Source: Corynebacterium renale (GTDB lineage Bacteria > Actinomycetota > Actinomycetes > Mycobacteriales > Mycobacteriaceae). Taken from it: a stretch of 64,000 nucleotides of DNA. Below the pieces are notes generated by a model. The model was not told where the DNA came from and did not search any database. It was given only the letters and a program-made list of their open reading frames with translations. This document shows, piece after piece, positions 8,452-17,083 of the stretch; the first letter of the stretch is position 1; each line of letters opens with the position of its first letter. The DNA is taken from the NCBI RefSeq assembly GCF_002563965.1, contig NZ_PDJF01000001.1:1302001-1366000 (forward strand), in the 5' to 3' direction. The translations under genes were made by a program, and so were the position numbers.

Positions 8452-10370
8452 CGGGTAGCTACGCGCAGCAGGGAAGCGGCCACTTGGTCCGTTTCCTGCA
8501 GCATGAGGGGATCGGTGCCCGGCATAGGGGAGATGGTGACGTCGGGCATTTGGCCGCCGGTGCCGGTGGGGATCCCCACGAGGTGGACCCGGGGGTCCTC
8601 GGTGCCGTCGGCGCGTACGAGGGCGCGGGTCTGCGGGTTAATTTCCGGGGACCCGGAGGGGGCGAGCGCCCCGTCGGTGGTCACGTTGTTGAACGTGCGT
8701 GCGCGACCGGCGTCCTCAATAGATACGGATAGCGGATCGGCTGGGCGTGCGGTTGTTGGGCTATGCATCCAGGCATCGATCAGCGCGGTAGCGTCCACGG
8801 TGTCTTTCACCTGTGCGGTACTGACGTGGAAGCCGGATTCGTCGGCGGCGAGGGTGGGGCGTCCGCCGAGGAGGGTGACCAGGCCGGCGTCGACAAGCGC
8901 CAAAAGTTCCCGGGTCCTGAACAGGGGAGGTCCGGAGCCGACCATCTGGCCTAGGCCCATCATGCGCTTCAGTGGGCCGCGGCGGGATTCGGCGGTGTAG
9001 ACCCCGCGCGCGCCCAGGATAGATACGGGTTTCCGCGAGGCGGAGATCGACCAGAGACCGGCTTTGAGTGGGGAATCCCAGGCTGCAACGGCTTCTGTGA
9101 TGTCCGCTGCCAAGCTGGTGGCGATGTGCTCGGTGACCTCGGCGGCGGATCCTTCAACGCCGTCCAGCTTGTCTAGCCAGGAGGTTAGGTCGAAGAAGTG
9201 CTCGGCGGGGACGATGTCTGCGAGGCGGTCTTGGATACTATCCGCATCGCCTTCGTCGATAGCGCGCACGACCTCGTCTAGGTTGATAACACCAGGGGAT
9301 ACCCGATCGAGAGTGCGATAGTAGGCCTCGTGGGCGTCGCGGATAACGGCGGGGAGGACCTCTGTGCCGAAGTCGATGCTGGCTAGTTCGGTGCGGTCGG
9401 ACAGTTCCGTGATCACCTTGTGCAGTCGCGTGAGGTCCGCTGTCGGAGGAAGCGACTTATATTCAGACTTTGGTAGGTACGGGTAGCCGCGACCGGATGT
9501 GACGTAGACGTGCGGTTCCTTCCCGGAGGGGTGGTAGACCAACCCGGAGCGGGTATCAGCCTCCTCAAAGGTGCCGCCGCGGCCCTGGGTGAGCAGCGTG
9601 AGGGCGTCGAAAAAGCCCATTCCTAGCCCGCGCACGATGACGTCTTGGCCCGGCTGGATGGTGGAAAAGTCCTGCTCTACTGGGTTGTTGGGGCGTACCC
9701 ACGTGAACTCGGGGTGGGCCTGTGTAAGTGCAGCGAGCTGCTGCTCTTCGGGCGTATCGCCGGGGCGGACCCAGCCTGTGGCTAACACTGTGGCGTCGGC
9801 ATGGAGGGAGGAGCCGTCGGAAAGCGTGATCACGTCATGGTCGTCTACTTCAGTGATGCCCACGGCGCGGTGGGGCACCTCAATCAGTTCCACGTTTTCT
9901 GGAAGTAGGCCCTGGGCTACCGCATACACCCAGCGTAGATAGGCACCGTAGAGTGCGCGGCTGGGATTGGATTCCGGGCGGGTTGCTTCCAGCTCGGGGC
10001 CGAATTCGGCGATGAGGGCGTCTGTATCTGGGCGGAAACGGTCAAAGAGCTCCACCTTGGCGGGGCTCATCGTGTCACGATCTTTGCCTAGGATAAGGCG
10101 AATCCACTCGTATTGGATGGGGCCTTCGACGACGGGGGCGTTGACCGTTGCGCCGGGTTCGGTGAAGAGGGTCACTGCGCCGGCCAGGGTATTCATGCAC
10201 AGCAGTGGGGTCTGGGTGGTTTCCCAGATGCGTCCGGCGCCAAGCTGGGCGTCATCAATGAGATAGATGCTTAAAGGTTCAGTCGGCGCGTAGGCGGCGA
10301 TTCGCTCGATGATGGAGATGCCACGGGGGCCAGCTCCGACGATGGCTATGGACGGCTTATTTTCACACAT
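8448..10370 (-). CDS. FAD/NAD(P)-binding protein (NAD_binding_9 type)
   Basis: 640 residues from the ATG at 10370. The start is supported by a TATTAT box (10378-10383, minus strand) seven bases upstream and by the dinucleotide fold that begins at once: IAIVGAGPRGISIIERIAA. A second nucleotide-binding or ATG-type motif is VLATGWVRPGD, and a GLGMGFFDALTLL segment lies mid-protein. This layout matches large flavin proteins annotated FAD/NAD(P)-binding, distantly related to N-hydroxylating monooxygenases. The reaction is unknown. The gene is divergent from a complete peptide-type ABC importer and shares its intergenic region, which suggests it modifies or uses the imported compound. That link is inference. 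Confidence 0.8.
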   Translation of the reverse strand: MCENKPSIAIVGAGPRGISIIERIAAYAPTEPLSIYLIDDAQLGAGRIWETTQTPLLCMNTLAGAVTLFTEPGATVNAPVVEGPIQYEWIRLILGKDRDTMSPAKVELFDRFRPDTDALIAEFGPELEATRPESNPSRALYGAYLRWVYAVAQGLLPENVELIEVPHRAVGITEVDDHDVITLSDGSSLHADATVLATGWVRPGDTPEEQQLAALTQAHPEFTWVRPNNPVEQDFSTIQPGQDVIVRGLGMGFFDALTLLTQGRGGTFEEADTRSGLVYHPSGKEPHVYVTSGRGYPYLPKSEYKSLPPTADLTRLHKVITELSDRTELASIDFGTEVLPAVIRDAHEAYYRTLDRVSPGVINLDEVVRAIDEGDADSIQDRLADIVPAEHFFDLTSWLDKLDGVEGSAAEVTEHIATSLAADITEAVAAWDSPLKAGLWSISASRKPVSILGARGVYTAESRRGPLKRMMGLGQMVGSGPPLFRTRELLALVDAGLVTLLGGRPTLAADESGFHVSTAQVKDTVDATALIDAWMHSPTTARPADPLSVSIEDAGRARTFNNVTTDGALAPSGSPEINPQTRALVRADGTEDPRVHLVGIPTGTGGQMPDVTISPMPGTDPLMLQETDQVAASLLRVATR

Positions 10371-10418
10371 GGTCACCATAATAACCCGCGACGTATGAAC
10401 CATGTGGTCTGCCATATT

Positions 10419-10434
10419 TGTACCGGTCGGTCTA
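10419..10434. promoter_or_regulatory. weak McbR-like inverted repeat between the flavoprotein and ABC importer
   Basis: TGTAC-CGGTCG-GTCTA: the right half matches the recalled McbR half-site fully, the left half at three of five bases. It overlaps a CCGGTCGG core that could equally be part of a TetR-type operator. It lies about 50 bases upstream of the flavoprotein start and 147 upstream of the binding-protein gene. Confidence 0.35.
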
Positions 10435-10534
10435 TTAGTGTTATGTTCATGGCGCTTCACATTTCAACAAACTAATAAGAGTGACCTCACCAGCAAATAC
10501 GTACTACCTATCCGGTCTGATGGGGTCCGTCAAG

Positions 10535-10567
10535 AACTCAGAGACAACTCAGAGACAACGCGGAGAA
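10535..10567 (+). repeat. tandem 11-bp repeat before the ABC substrate-binding protein
   Basis: AACTCAGAGAC occurs twice back to back (10535-10545, 10546-10556), followed by a degenerate third copy AACGCGGAGAA (10557-10567). The block ends 13 bases before the ATG, so it lies in the 5' leader. Confidence 0.7.
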
Positions 10568-10580
10568 CTGAAAATAAACC

Positions 10581-12257
10581 ATGAAACATAGTCTTTCCAG
10601 AGCGGCGCGGCGCGCAGGCGCGGTGCTAGCAGCGGTGGCGGTGAGCGCGGGGCTCGTTGCCTGCGCAGCCCAGGAAGAAGGGGCAGGCCACACGCCCGCC
10701 GACGGCACCTGGGATTCCATCACCTATTTAGAGCCCCAAACCTTTAACACCTTGTACCCGCCTGCGGCAGGTTTTTACCCGAACGGCGTCATCGTGAACC
10801 AGATAACGGACCGCCTGCTCTACCAGGACCCGGAGACCCTGGAACTCAGCCCATGGATCGCCACGGAGCTCCCGGAAGTGAACGCGGATGCTACCGAGTA
10901 CACCTTCACGATTCGCACGGATGTCACCTACTCCGATGGCAGCCCGCTGACCGCGCAGAACGTGGTAAATAACATCGACTTGTACGGCTTGGGCGATAAG
11001 TCGCGCACACTGACGTCGAGTGAGCAGATTACAAATTATGAGCGCGGCGAGGTCTTAAGCCCCGATACGGTGCGTTTCCACTTCTCCGCGCCGGCTCCGG
11101 GTTTCGCCCAGGCAGTCAGCTCCTACAACGCTGGATTGCTTTCCGACGCCACCATCGCCAAGAACAACCAGGGCTTTGCACCCGGCGCCGCCACTGAGAT
11201 CAGCGGCTCCGGCCCATTTACCATCGTGGAGGAGGAACTAGGGACCTCCCTGGTCTTGCAGGCCCGCGAGGATTACGCCTGGGCACCACCAGCACGTGAA
11301 CACCAGGGCCCTGCGCGTCTCGATGAGATTCGCCTTGTTGTCGCGCAGGAGCAGTCGGTGCGAATCGGTGGCCTGGTTGCCGGCCAGGCTGACATTGCCC
11401 GCCAGATTGATGCTCCAGAAGAAAAGCACCTGGAAAACGCCGGGTACGAGGTCTTGGCCGCCCCGACGAACGGCATGAATAACCAGTTGATGTTCCGTTT
11501 CCGGAATCCGAAGGTCTCAGATATTCGGGTGCGTCAGGCAATTATTCACGGCATTGATCGCGAAGAGATCTTGTACACCTTGTTCTCTGATTCTTACGTG
11601 ATGGCCACGTCGTCCATGGCCCGCAAAGGCCAGGGCTACAAGGAGCAACCGGCGGAGGCCTACGCGTATGACCCGGAGCGTTCGAAGAAGCTTCTCGACG
11701 AAGCCGGCTGGGTACCTGGCCCGGATGGAATCCGCGTCAAGGATGGCTTGCGCTTGAGCCTTAACGTCAACGAAGCGTTGCCGCAGCCACGTTCGCGTGA
11801 GGTAATTACGAAGATTCAGGAGCACCTGCGCCGCATTGGTGTGGAGATCACGTTGAACCCTGGTGACAACGCCACGCAGAACGCGGACTCCCTAGATTTT
11901 GAGAAGATTCCGTTGCGCCATTCGATGGTGGCGCGCGCGGACTATGACGTCATCAAGTCGCTCTACCACTCGGATAACCGCAACGATTTGCTCAACGGCT
12001 TCGACGGCACGGTGGCCGATCAGCACTTGGATGATCTGCTGCAGGGTATTGCCTCGAGCCCAGATGAGAAGCGCCGCGCGGAGCTTTCCGGCCAGGTCCA
12101 GGATTACTTGACGCAGCAGGCGTACGTCTTGCCGCTATTTGAAGAGCCGATTGTCTACGGCATCGCTCCGTACCTGAAGGGCTTCGGCCCGGAGACGGTT
12201 GGGCGGCCCTCATTCTATGAGGCCTGGATTGACCATGACCTCAAGGAGGCACAGTAA
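10581..12257 (+). CDS. ABC transporter substrate-binding lipoprotein, family 5 (peptide/nickel type)
   Basis: 558 residues. A basic N terminus, a hydrophobic run and a lipobox LVAC with Cys28 mark a lipoprotein signal peptide. The mature part has the SBP_bac_5 layout: an early YLEPQTFNTLYPP segment, ITDRLLYQDPETLELSPWIA, and the YTFTIRTDVTYSDGSPLTA stretch that is nearly diagnostic of oligopeptide-binding proteins. RQAIIHGIDREEI follows in the second lobe. It captures a peptide, opine-like compound or metal complex outside the membrane. It begins a four-gene operon: the first permease ATG follows the stop codon directly. The ligand cannot be told from sequence; the McbR-like site suggests a sulfur-containing one. 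Confidence 0.93.
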   Translation: MKHSLSRAARRAGAVLAAVAVSAGLVACAAQEEGAGHTPADGTWDSITYLEPQTFNTLYPPAAGFYPNGVIVNQITDRLLYQDPETLELSPWIATELPEVNADATEYTFTIRTDVTYSDGSPLTAQNVVNNIDLYGLGDKSRTLTSSEQITNYERGEVLSPDTVRFHFSAPAPGFAQAVSSYNAGLLSDATIAKNNQGFAPGAATEISGSGPFTIVEEELGTSLVLQAREDYAWAPPAREHQGPARLDEIRLVVAQEQSVRIGGLVAGQADIARQIDAPEEKHLENAGYEVLAAPTNGMNNQLMFRFRNPKVSDIRVRQAIIHGIDREEILYTLFSDSYVMATSSMARKGQGYKEQPAEAYAYDPERSKKLLDEAGWVPGPDGIRVKDGLRLSLNVNEALPQPRSREVITKIQEHLRRIGVEITLNPGDNATQNADSLDFEKIPLRHSMVARADYDVIKSLYHSDNRNDLLNGFDGTVADQHLDDLLQGIASSPDEKRRAELSGQVQDYLTQQAYVLPLFEEPIVYGIAPYLKGFGPETVGRPSFYEAWIDHDLKEAQ

Positions 12258-13247
12258 ATGACGTCTAAAGATGTTCTGGTACGTATCGGGCAAGCGGTCG
12301 TCGTACTGTTTATTACGTTCACGTTGGCGTTCTTCCTGCTGTCGGCATTGCCGTCCGACGGCGTGATGGCCCGTTATTCCAGCCCCGACTTGGGGCTGAG
12401 CTTGCAGGAAATTCAAGCTATCCGCGACGAACTAGGCGCAGACGAACCGCTGATCGTTCAGTACTTCGCGGTGCTGGGCGGTTTCTTGACCGGTAATTTT
12501 GGGTATTCCATCGAATCGGGCACCCCGGTTTCGGCGCTCATGGCCGACGCGCTGCCTACGACGATCACGCTTGCTGCTATCGCTTTCGTCTTGGCGCTGA
12601 TCGTGGCGGGCGCCATTGCAACGGCAGCGTATTTCTCCCGCTGGAACTGGTTGACCACGCTGATCCGTTCCACCCCGGCGCTCATGATTTCGCTGCCCAG
12701 CTTCTGGGTGGGCATCATCTTGATCCAGGTCGTGTCCTTCCAGCTGGGGTGGGTCCCCGTTATCGAGCCGACGCCAGCGCAGGCGTTCATCCTCCCAGCG
12801 CTCACCTTGATCGTCCCGATTTCGGCACCGCTGGCGCAGGTTCTTATCCGAGCCGTGGATGAGGCGAAGAATGCCCCATACACGCACACGGTGGTTGCGC
12901 GCGGTGCAAGCCGCAGCTGGGTATTCTTCCGCAACATCATGCGCAACGCGCTGCTTCCAGCCGTAACGATGGCCGGTTTGCTTTTCGGCGAACTCGTCGG
13001 CGGGGCAGTGGTGACGGAAGCCGTCTTCGGACTCCAGGGCGTCGGTTCGCTCACTGTCGACGCCGTGGCCTACCGAGACACCCCAGTTCTGCTCGCTGTC
13101 GTGGTTTTTGCGGCAACGACGTACGTGATCATCAACCTCATCGTTGACCTGCTGTACCCGGTCATTGATCCCCGCCTGCGCGCCACGAAGAAGACCGCTG
13201 CGGCGGCACCGGCGGCAGTGAAGACTACTCAGGAGGTTCAGGCATGA
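12258..13247 (+). CDS. ABC transporter permease (DppB/OppB type)
   Basis: 329 residues with six hydrophobic segments. The N-terminal helix and the long extracytoplasmic loop (LPSDGVMARYSSPDLGLS...) before helix 2 are typical of DppB-like permeases. The EAA loop is VARGASRSWVFFRNIMRNA, the site that contacts the ATPase. ATG follows the binding-protein stop with no gap, and the stop overlaps the next ATG by four bases, so translation is probably coupled. It forms the membrane channel with the next gene product. Confidence 0.93.
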   Translation: MTSKDVLVRIGQAVVVLFITFTLAFFLLSALPSDGVMARYSSPDLGLSLQEIQAIRDELGADEPLIVQYFAVLGGFLTGNFGYSIESGTPVSALMADALPTTITLAAIAFVLALIVAGAIATAAYFSRWNWLTTLIRSTPALMISLPSFWVGIILIQVVSFQLGWVPVIEPTPAQAFILPALTLIVPISAPLAQVLIRAVDEAKNAPYTHTVVARGASRSWVFFRNIMRNALLPAVTMAGLLFGELVGGAVVTEAVFGLQGVGSLTVDAVAYRDTPVLLAVVVFAATTYVIINLIVDLLYPVIDPRLRATKKTAAAAPAAVKTTQEVQA

Positions 13248-14101
13248 GCGCCCACCTTGTAACACCTACGCGCCCGGGCCGGAAGGGGCGTCGTCAAGCA
13301 ACCTCTGTGTGGACTCCCGGCACCATCCTCGCGGCCGTGATCATGGGGGTTGCGCTCCTGGCAGCGCTCTTGCCTGGCCTTTTGACCAGCAGGGACCCGA
13401 TTTCAGGAAGCTTCGTGCCACTGCAGGCGCCGAGCTGGGAGCACTGGTTCGGCACGGATTCCGTGGGCCGCGACCTGTATTCGCGCGTGATTTACGGCGC
13501 ACGCCAGTCGCTGTCGGCAGCAATCCTTGCGGTGGCTATCGGCCTGGTCGGGGGCACAATTCTCGGCGTGATTGCCGGCACGCAACGTCGCCCGCACCCG
13601 TGGATCGATGCGGTGATTATGCGCATTGTTGATGTCCTCCTATCCATCCCTGCGCTGCTGCTGAGCCTGTCCATCATTATTGTGCTGGGCTTCGGTACCT
13701 TGAACGCCGCGTTCGCCGTAGGTATTACCTCGATTGCAACGTTTGCTCGCCTTTCGCGCTCCCAGGTGATCTCGGTCGTGGAGAGCGACTTCGTGGAAGC
13801 GGCCTACGGCTCCGGGGCGACGGCATGGAAAGTGCTCACCCGGCACATCATTCCGAACTCGCTGACCCCCGTTCTCGCGCTGGCTGCAGTCCAGTTCGGT
13901 TCTGCCATCCTCCAACTGGCAACCCTGGGCTTCCTGGGCTACGGCACTCCGCCACCAATCCCGGAGTGGGGTCTGCTCATCGCCGACGGCCGCGACTACG
14001 TAGCCACCTCGTGGTGGCTGACGGTACTGCCCGGCGTTGTCATCGTCGCTGTTGTGATGTCCACCAACCACCTCGCTACCGCACTTCGAAAGGGGCAGTA
14101 A
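13244..14101 (+). CDS. ABC transporter permease (DppC/OppC type)
   Basis: 285 residues. An N-terminal basic segment precedes helix 1. The DppC mark HWFGTDSVGRDLYSRVIYGA is clear, followed by the helical core and the EAA-like loop AAYGSGATAWKVLTRHIIPN. The C-terminal part GTPPPIPEWGLLIADGRDY is typical of OppC family members. It overlaps the previous gene by four bases (ATGA) and is followed two bases later by the ATPase gene. Confidence 0.93.
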   Translation: MSAHLVTPTRPGRKGRRQATSVWTPGTILAAVIMGVALLAALLPGLLTSRDPISGSFVPLQAPSWEHWFGTDSVGRDLYSRVIYGARQSLSAAILAVAIGLVGGTILGVIAGTQRRPHPWIDAVIMRIVDVLLSIPALLLSLSIIIVLGFGTLNAAFAVGITSIATFARLSRSQVISVVESDFVEAAYGSGATAWKVLTRHIIPNSLTPVLALAAVQFGSAILQLATLGFLGYGTPPPIPEWGLLIADGRDYVATSWWLTVLPGVVIVAVVMSTNHLATALRKGQ

Positions 14102-14103
14102 CC

Positions 14104-15792
14104 ATGGATTATTTAGAAGGTGTAGCAACCCAACTGGGCCGCCCACGCCCAGCAGCCTCGAAGACCTTGCACGGCGAGCCACAACTGAGCATCCGTGACC
14201 TTGAAGTCACCTACCAGCCCACACGCGGAGGGGACCCGGTGGCAGCGGTGCGCGGCGTGAGCCTAGATGTTTACGCCGGTGAAATGACTGCTGTGGTTGG
14301 CGAATCAGGTTCTGGTAAATCCACCACCGCACTGGCTGCACTAGGCTTACTGCCTGGAAACGCCACCATCGAACAAGGCGCAATCACGCTGCTTGGCAAG
14401 GACGTGACCAACCTATCCAATAAACAGTGGCGCAGGCTGCGTGGGACAGATATTGCCCTTATTCCGCAAGACCCGAACAATTCTTTGAACCCGCTCAAAA
14501 CGATTGGTGCTTCGGTCGGGGAGGGGCTGGCGATCGCGCGCCGGGGGAGCGCGGCTGAGCGTAAGGCGCGTGTCCTGGAGCTCTTGGACCAGGTGGGCAT
14601 CGATGACCCAGCGCGCCGCTACGACCAGTATCCGCACGAATTATCCGGTGGCATGAAGCAGCGCGCGCTCATCGCGGCTGCAATGAGCTTGGAACCCCAG
14701 GTCATCATTGCGGATGAGCCGACGAGCGCGCTGGACGTAACCGTTCAGAAAGTCATCCTGGACTTGCTCGACGACATGCGCCACAAGCTGGGGCTGGGGA
14801 TCCTGTTCATCACGCATGATTTGGCGGTTGCCGGTGACCGGGCGGATCACGTCGTCGTGATGCAGCAGGGCCAGGTGCAGGAATCCGGGCTGGCGGCGTC
14901 GGTTCTCACGAACCCGCAGGCGGAGTACTCGCGCAAGCTGCTCGCGGACGCCCCCTCGCTGTCCACTCCGAAGGTGCAGCGTACTGCGCCAGTGCAGGCG
15001 CTTCACGACGCCCCGCTGGTCGATGTCCGCAACTTACACAAAGAATTCGGGGACTTCACGGCCGTCCAGGACATGAGTTTCACCGTGGCCCGCGGAACTA
15101 CCCACGCAATCGTAGGCGAATCCGGCTCGGGTAAGACGACAACCGGCCGCATGATTAGTGGTTTCACCCGGCCGACGTCTGGTTCAGTGACCATTGCCGG
15201 CACGGATGTTACTGCTTTGTCTAAAGAAGAAATACGGAAGTTCCGTTCCACGATTCAGTTGGTGTACCAGAATCCGTATTCTTCGCTGGATCCGCGTCGC
15301 ACGATCGCGCAAAGCATCGCGGAGCCCCTGGTAAACCTGACACAGCTGAAAAAGCCCGAGATTGCGGCAAAGGTGGAAAAATACTTGGATCTGGTGGCCT
15401 TGCCGCTGGATGCAGGTGCCCGCCGGCCGGCAGAGCTCTCGGGTGGGCAGCGTCAGCGCGTGGCGATTGCGCGCGCGATGATTATCGAGCCCGAGGTTTT
15501 GGTCCTCGACGAGGCGGTGTCCGCCCTCGATGTGACAGTGCAGGCGCAGATCCTGCAGCTTCTCGACGATTTCCAGCGCGAATCGGGGGTGACCTACCTG
15601 TTTATTTCTCACGACCTGTCTGTGGTCAGGCAGATCTCGGACACCGTGTCGGTGATGTACCGTGGCCAGCATGTAGAGCATGGCGCTACGGCCGATGTCT
15701 TTGAGAATCCACAGAGTGATTACACACGCACACTTCTTGACGCGATTCCGGGGCAACGGTATAGAGCCGGTGAACTTAATCTAGGGCTTTAA
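14104..15792 (+). CDS. fused dual-domain ABC transporter ATPase (DppD-DppF type)
   Basis: 562 residues from ATG 14104, two bases after the permease stop; a much longer upstream frame overlaps the permease and is not used. Two complete peptide-importer ATPase domains are fused. First: GESGSGKSTT (about residue 65), LSGGMKQRALIAAAM, VIIADEPTSALD. Second: GESGSGKTTT (about residue 340), LSGGQRQRVAIARAM, VLVLDEAVSALD. Each domain has the family-specific QDPNNSLNP or QNPYSSLDP stretch after Walker A. It powers the importer. One fused ATPase in place of separate D and F subunits is common in actinobacteria. Confidence 0.93.
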   Translation: MDYLEGVATQLGRPRPAASKTLHGEPQLSIRDLEVTYQPTRGGDPVAAVRGVSLDVYAGEMTAVVGESGSGKSTTALAALGLLPGNATIEQGAITLLGKDVTNLSNKQWRRLRGTDIALIPQDPNNSLNPLKTIGASVGEGLAIARRGSAAERKARVLELLDQVGIDDPARRYDQYPHELSGGMKQRALIAAAMSLEPQVIIADEPTSALDVTVQKVILDLLDDMRHKLGLGILFITHDLAVAGDRADHVVVMQQGQVQESGLAASVLTNPQAEYSRKLLADAPSLSTPKVQRTAPVQALHDAPLVDVRNLHKEFGDFTAVQDMSFTVARGTTHAIVGESGSGKTTTGRMISGFTRPTSGSVTIAGTDVTALSKEEIRKFRSTIQLVYQNPYSSLDPRRTIAQSIAEPLVNLTQLKKPEIAAKVEKYLDLVALPLDAGARRPAELSGGQRQRVAIARAMIIEPEVLVLDEAVSALDVTVQAQILQLLDDFQRESGVTYLFISHDLSVVRQISDTVSVMYRGQHVEHGATADVFENPQSDYTRTLLDAIPGQRYRAGELNLGL

Positions 15793-15798
15793 TCACAT

Positions 15799-15835
15799 CG
15801 TGCGGCGCCATGTTAGGCGCCGCACGTGTTTTATG
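15799..15835 (+). terminator. terminator of the ABC importer operon
   Basis: Perfect 11-bp stem CGTGCGGCGCC / GGCGCCGCACG with a six-base loop, followed by TGTTTTAT, six bases after the operon's last stop. Confidence 0.85.
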
Positions 15836-16040
15836 TCCGTTTGCTTCTGAAATCGAGCTAGGCGGGCATGCGATTTCCGTTTCTGTGTTGTTTACTTAAA
15901 CATAATATGAACATTAGGTGAATTGCGCCTGTGTTGGACACTCTTAAAAAGGACTACTTCTAGTTGGCTTAATTGTGCAGGTATTGTGGTTCCAATAGCG
16001 ATATATGCAAATAAAGTGATTAGTTGGTAAGGTGATTTTC

Positions 16041-16775
16041 GTGTCCGGTCAGAATCCTAGGAAAAGCCCTGCGTACGTCATTATCGCGGATGAAGTCCGC
16101 TCGTGGATTGAAAATGGTGAATATGCCCCAGGGGAGCGTTTGCCTAACGAGCGTGAACTCGTCGAAAGATTCGGCGTAGCCCGCATGACGGTCCGTCATG
16201 CGCTAGACATCTTGCAGATGGAAGGCTGCATCGACCGCAAGCGTGGCCGCACTGGCGGAACTTTCGTACGCGCGGTCCCGCCGACCGTGGAGCTGACCCG
16301 TGTTCATGGCATTTTCCCGCAGCTAGAAGCAATGGGCCATGAGGTTAAAACCATCGTGACGTCCCAGCAGACAGTGCAGGCTACCGCGCGCATTTCCCGT
16401 GCACTCAACCTAGAACCAGAAGCTGCGGTCTACAACGTGGTTCGGGTGCGTACCGTCGATAGCGTCCCACTCATTGTGCAGAACAGTTACTATCCCGCAG
16501 ACCTGGTTCCGGGCTTGGAGGAATACAAGCTCGACGGCGATATTCACAAACTCCTGGATGACAAATGGGGTAAAGCGCCGGTGCGCAAGGCGGAAACGAT
16601 TATCCCGTCTATTGCGTCTTAATGGGAACAGCAGCAATTGGGAATTTCGCGCAATCTGCCGGTTCTGAACATTACTCGCGTTTCCGAAACGAAAAATGGC
16701 GAATTGGTGGAGTATTCGGAAGATGTCCTTCGTTCCGATACGGTTCGCATTAAGGTGATTACCGACGTCGTCTAA
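16041..16775 (+). pseudogene. GntR/UTRA regulator interrupted by an in-frame TAA
   Basis: The open frame is read from GTG 16041 (AAGG lies six bases before it) to TAA 16620-16622, about 193 codons. The N-terminal winged helix is intact: NGEYAPGERLPNERELVERF, then GVARMTVRHALDIL. The UTRA ligand domain follows but stops at IPSIAS. In the same frame, after the TAA, 50 more codons continue the UTRA fold (WEQQQLGISRNLPVLNITRV, later VEYSEDVLRSDTVRIKV) to a TAA at 16773-16775. One base change from a sense codon such as CAA or GAA explains the break. The shortened product may still bind DNA. A sequencing error or stop readthrough cannot be excluded. Confidence 0.82.
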
Positions 16776-17083
16776 TTAGCGTTATCTCTATCAATGCTGC
16801 CACAGGGACGAGGTTACGTTCTTCTCATGACTATCGTGCTGTGTGGAGATCATTCTCGGATTGTTAGGTGCGTAGTTGCATAGGTATGCGTTGACGATGT
16901 GGGCAGCGTCGCGACGTTAATTCGTTACTAGATGGTGAAGGCATAGAGATTGCGTGATCTCACTAGTATCGTGTGTGTCTGGTCGCGGCAACTAAAGGGT
17001 AGCCTTGAACGGTTTATACAGGATAGACGCTTTGTCAGAGACACGATTCGATGCCTGGAGACTGCTCAGGTTAGTATGACAGT
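16776..17083. other. intergenic region before the LGFP gene
   Basis: 308 bases without a supported gene; AT content is higher than in the core genes. The only clear element is TAGTAT (17072-17077), six bases before the GTG at 17084, a candidate -10 for a leaderless message. Confidence 0.5.

Noticed and set aside
10419..10434. Full TetR-type operator at ACCGGTCGGT
   Set aside because: Only the central ACCGGT is symmetric; the left arm does not match, and no TetR gene adjoins.
13825..14103. Upstream extension of the dual ATPase frame into the permease gene
   Set aside because: Overlaps a conserved permease; the ATG at 14104 sits two bases after the permease stop and the product then starts normally.
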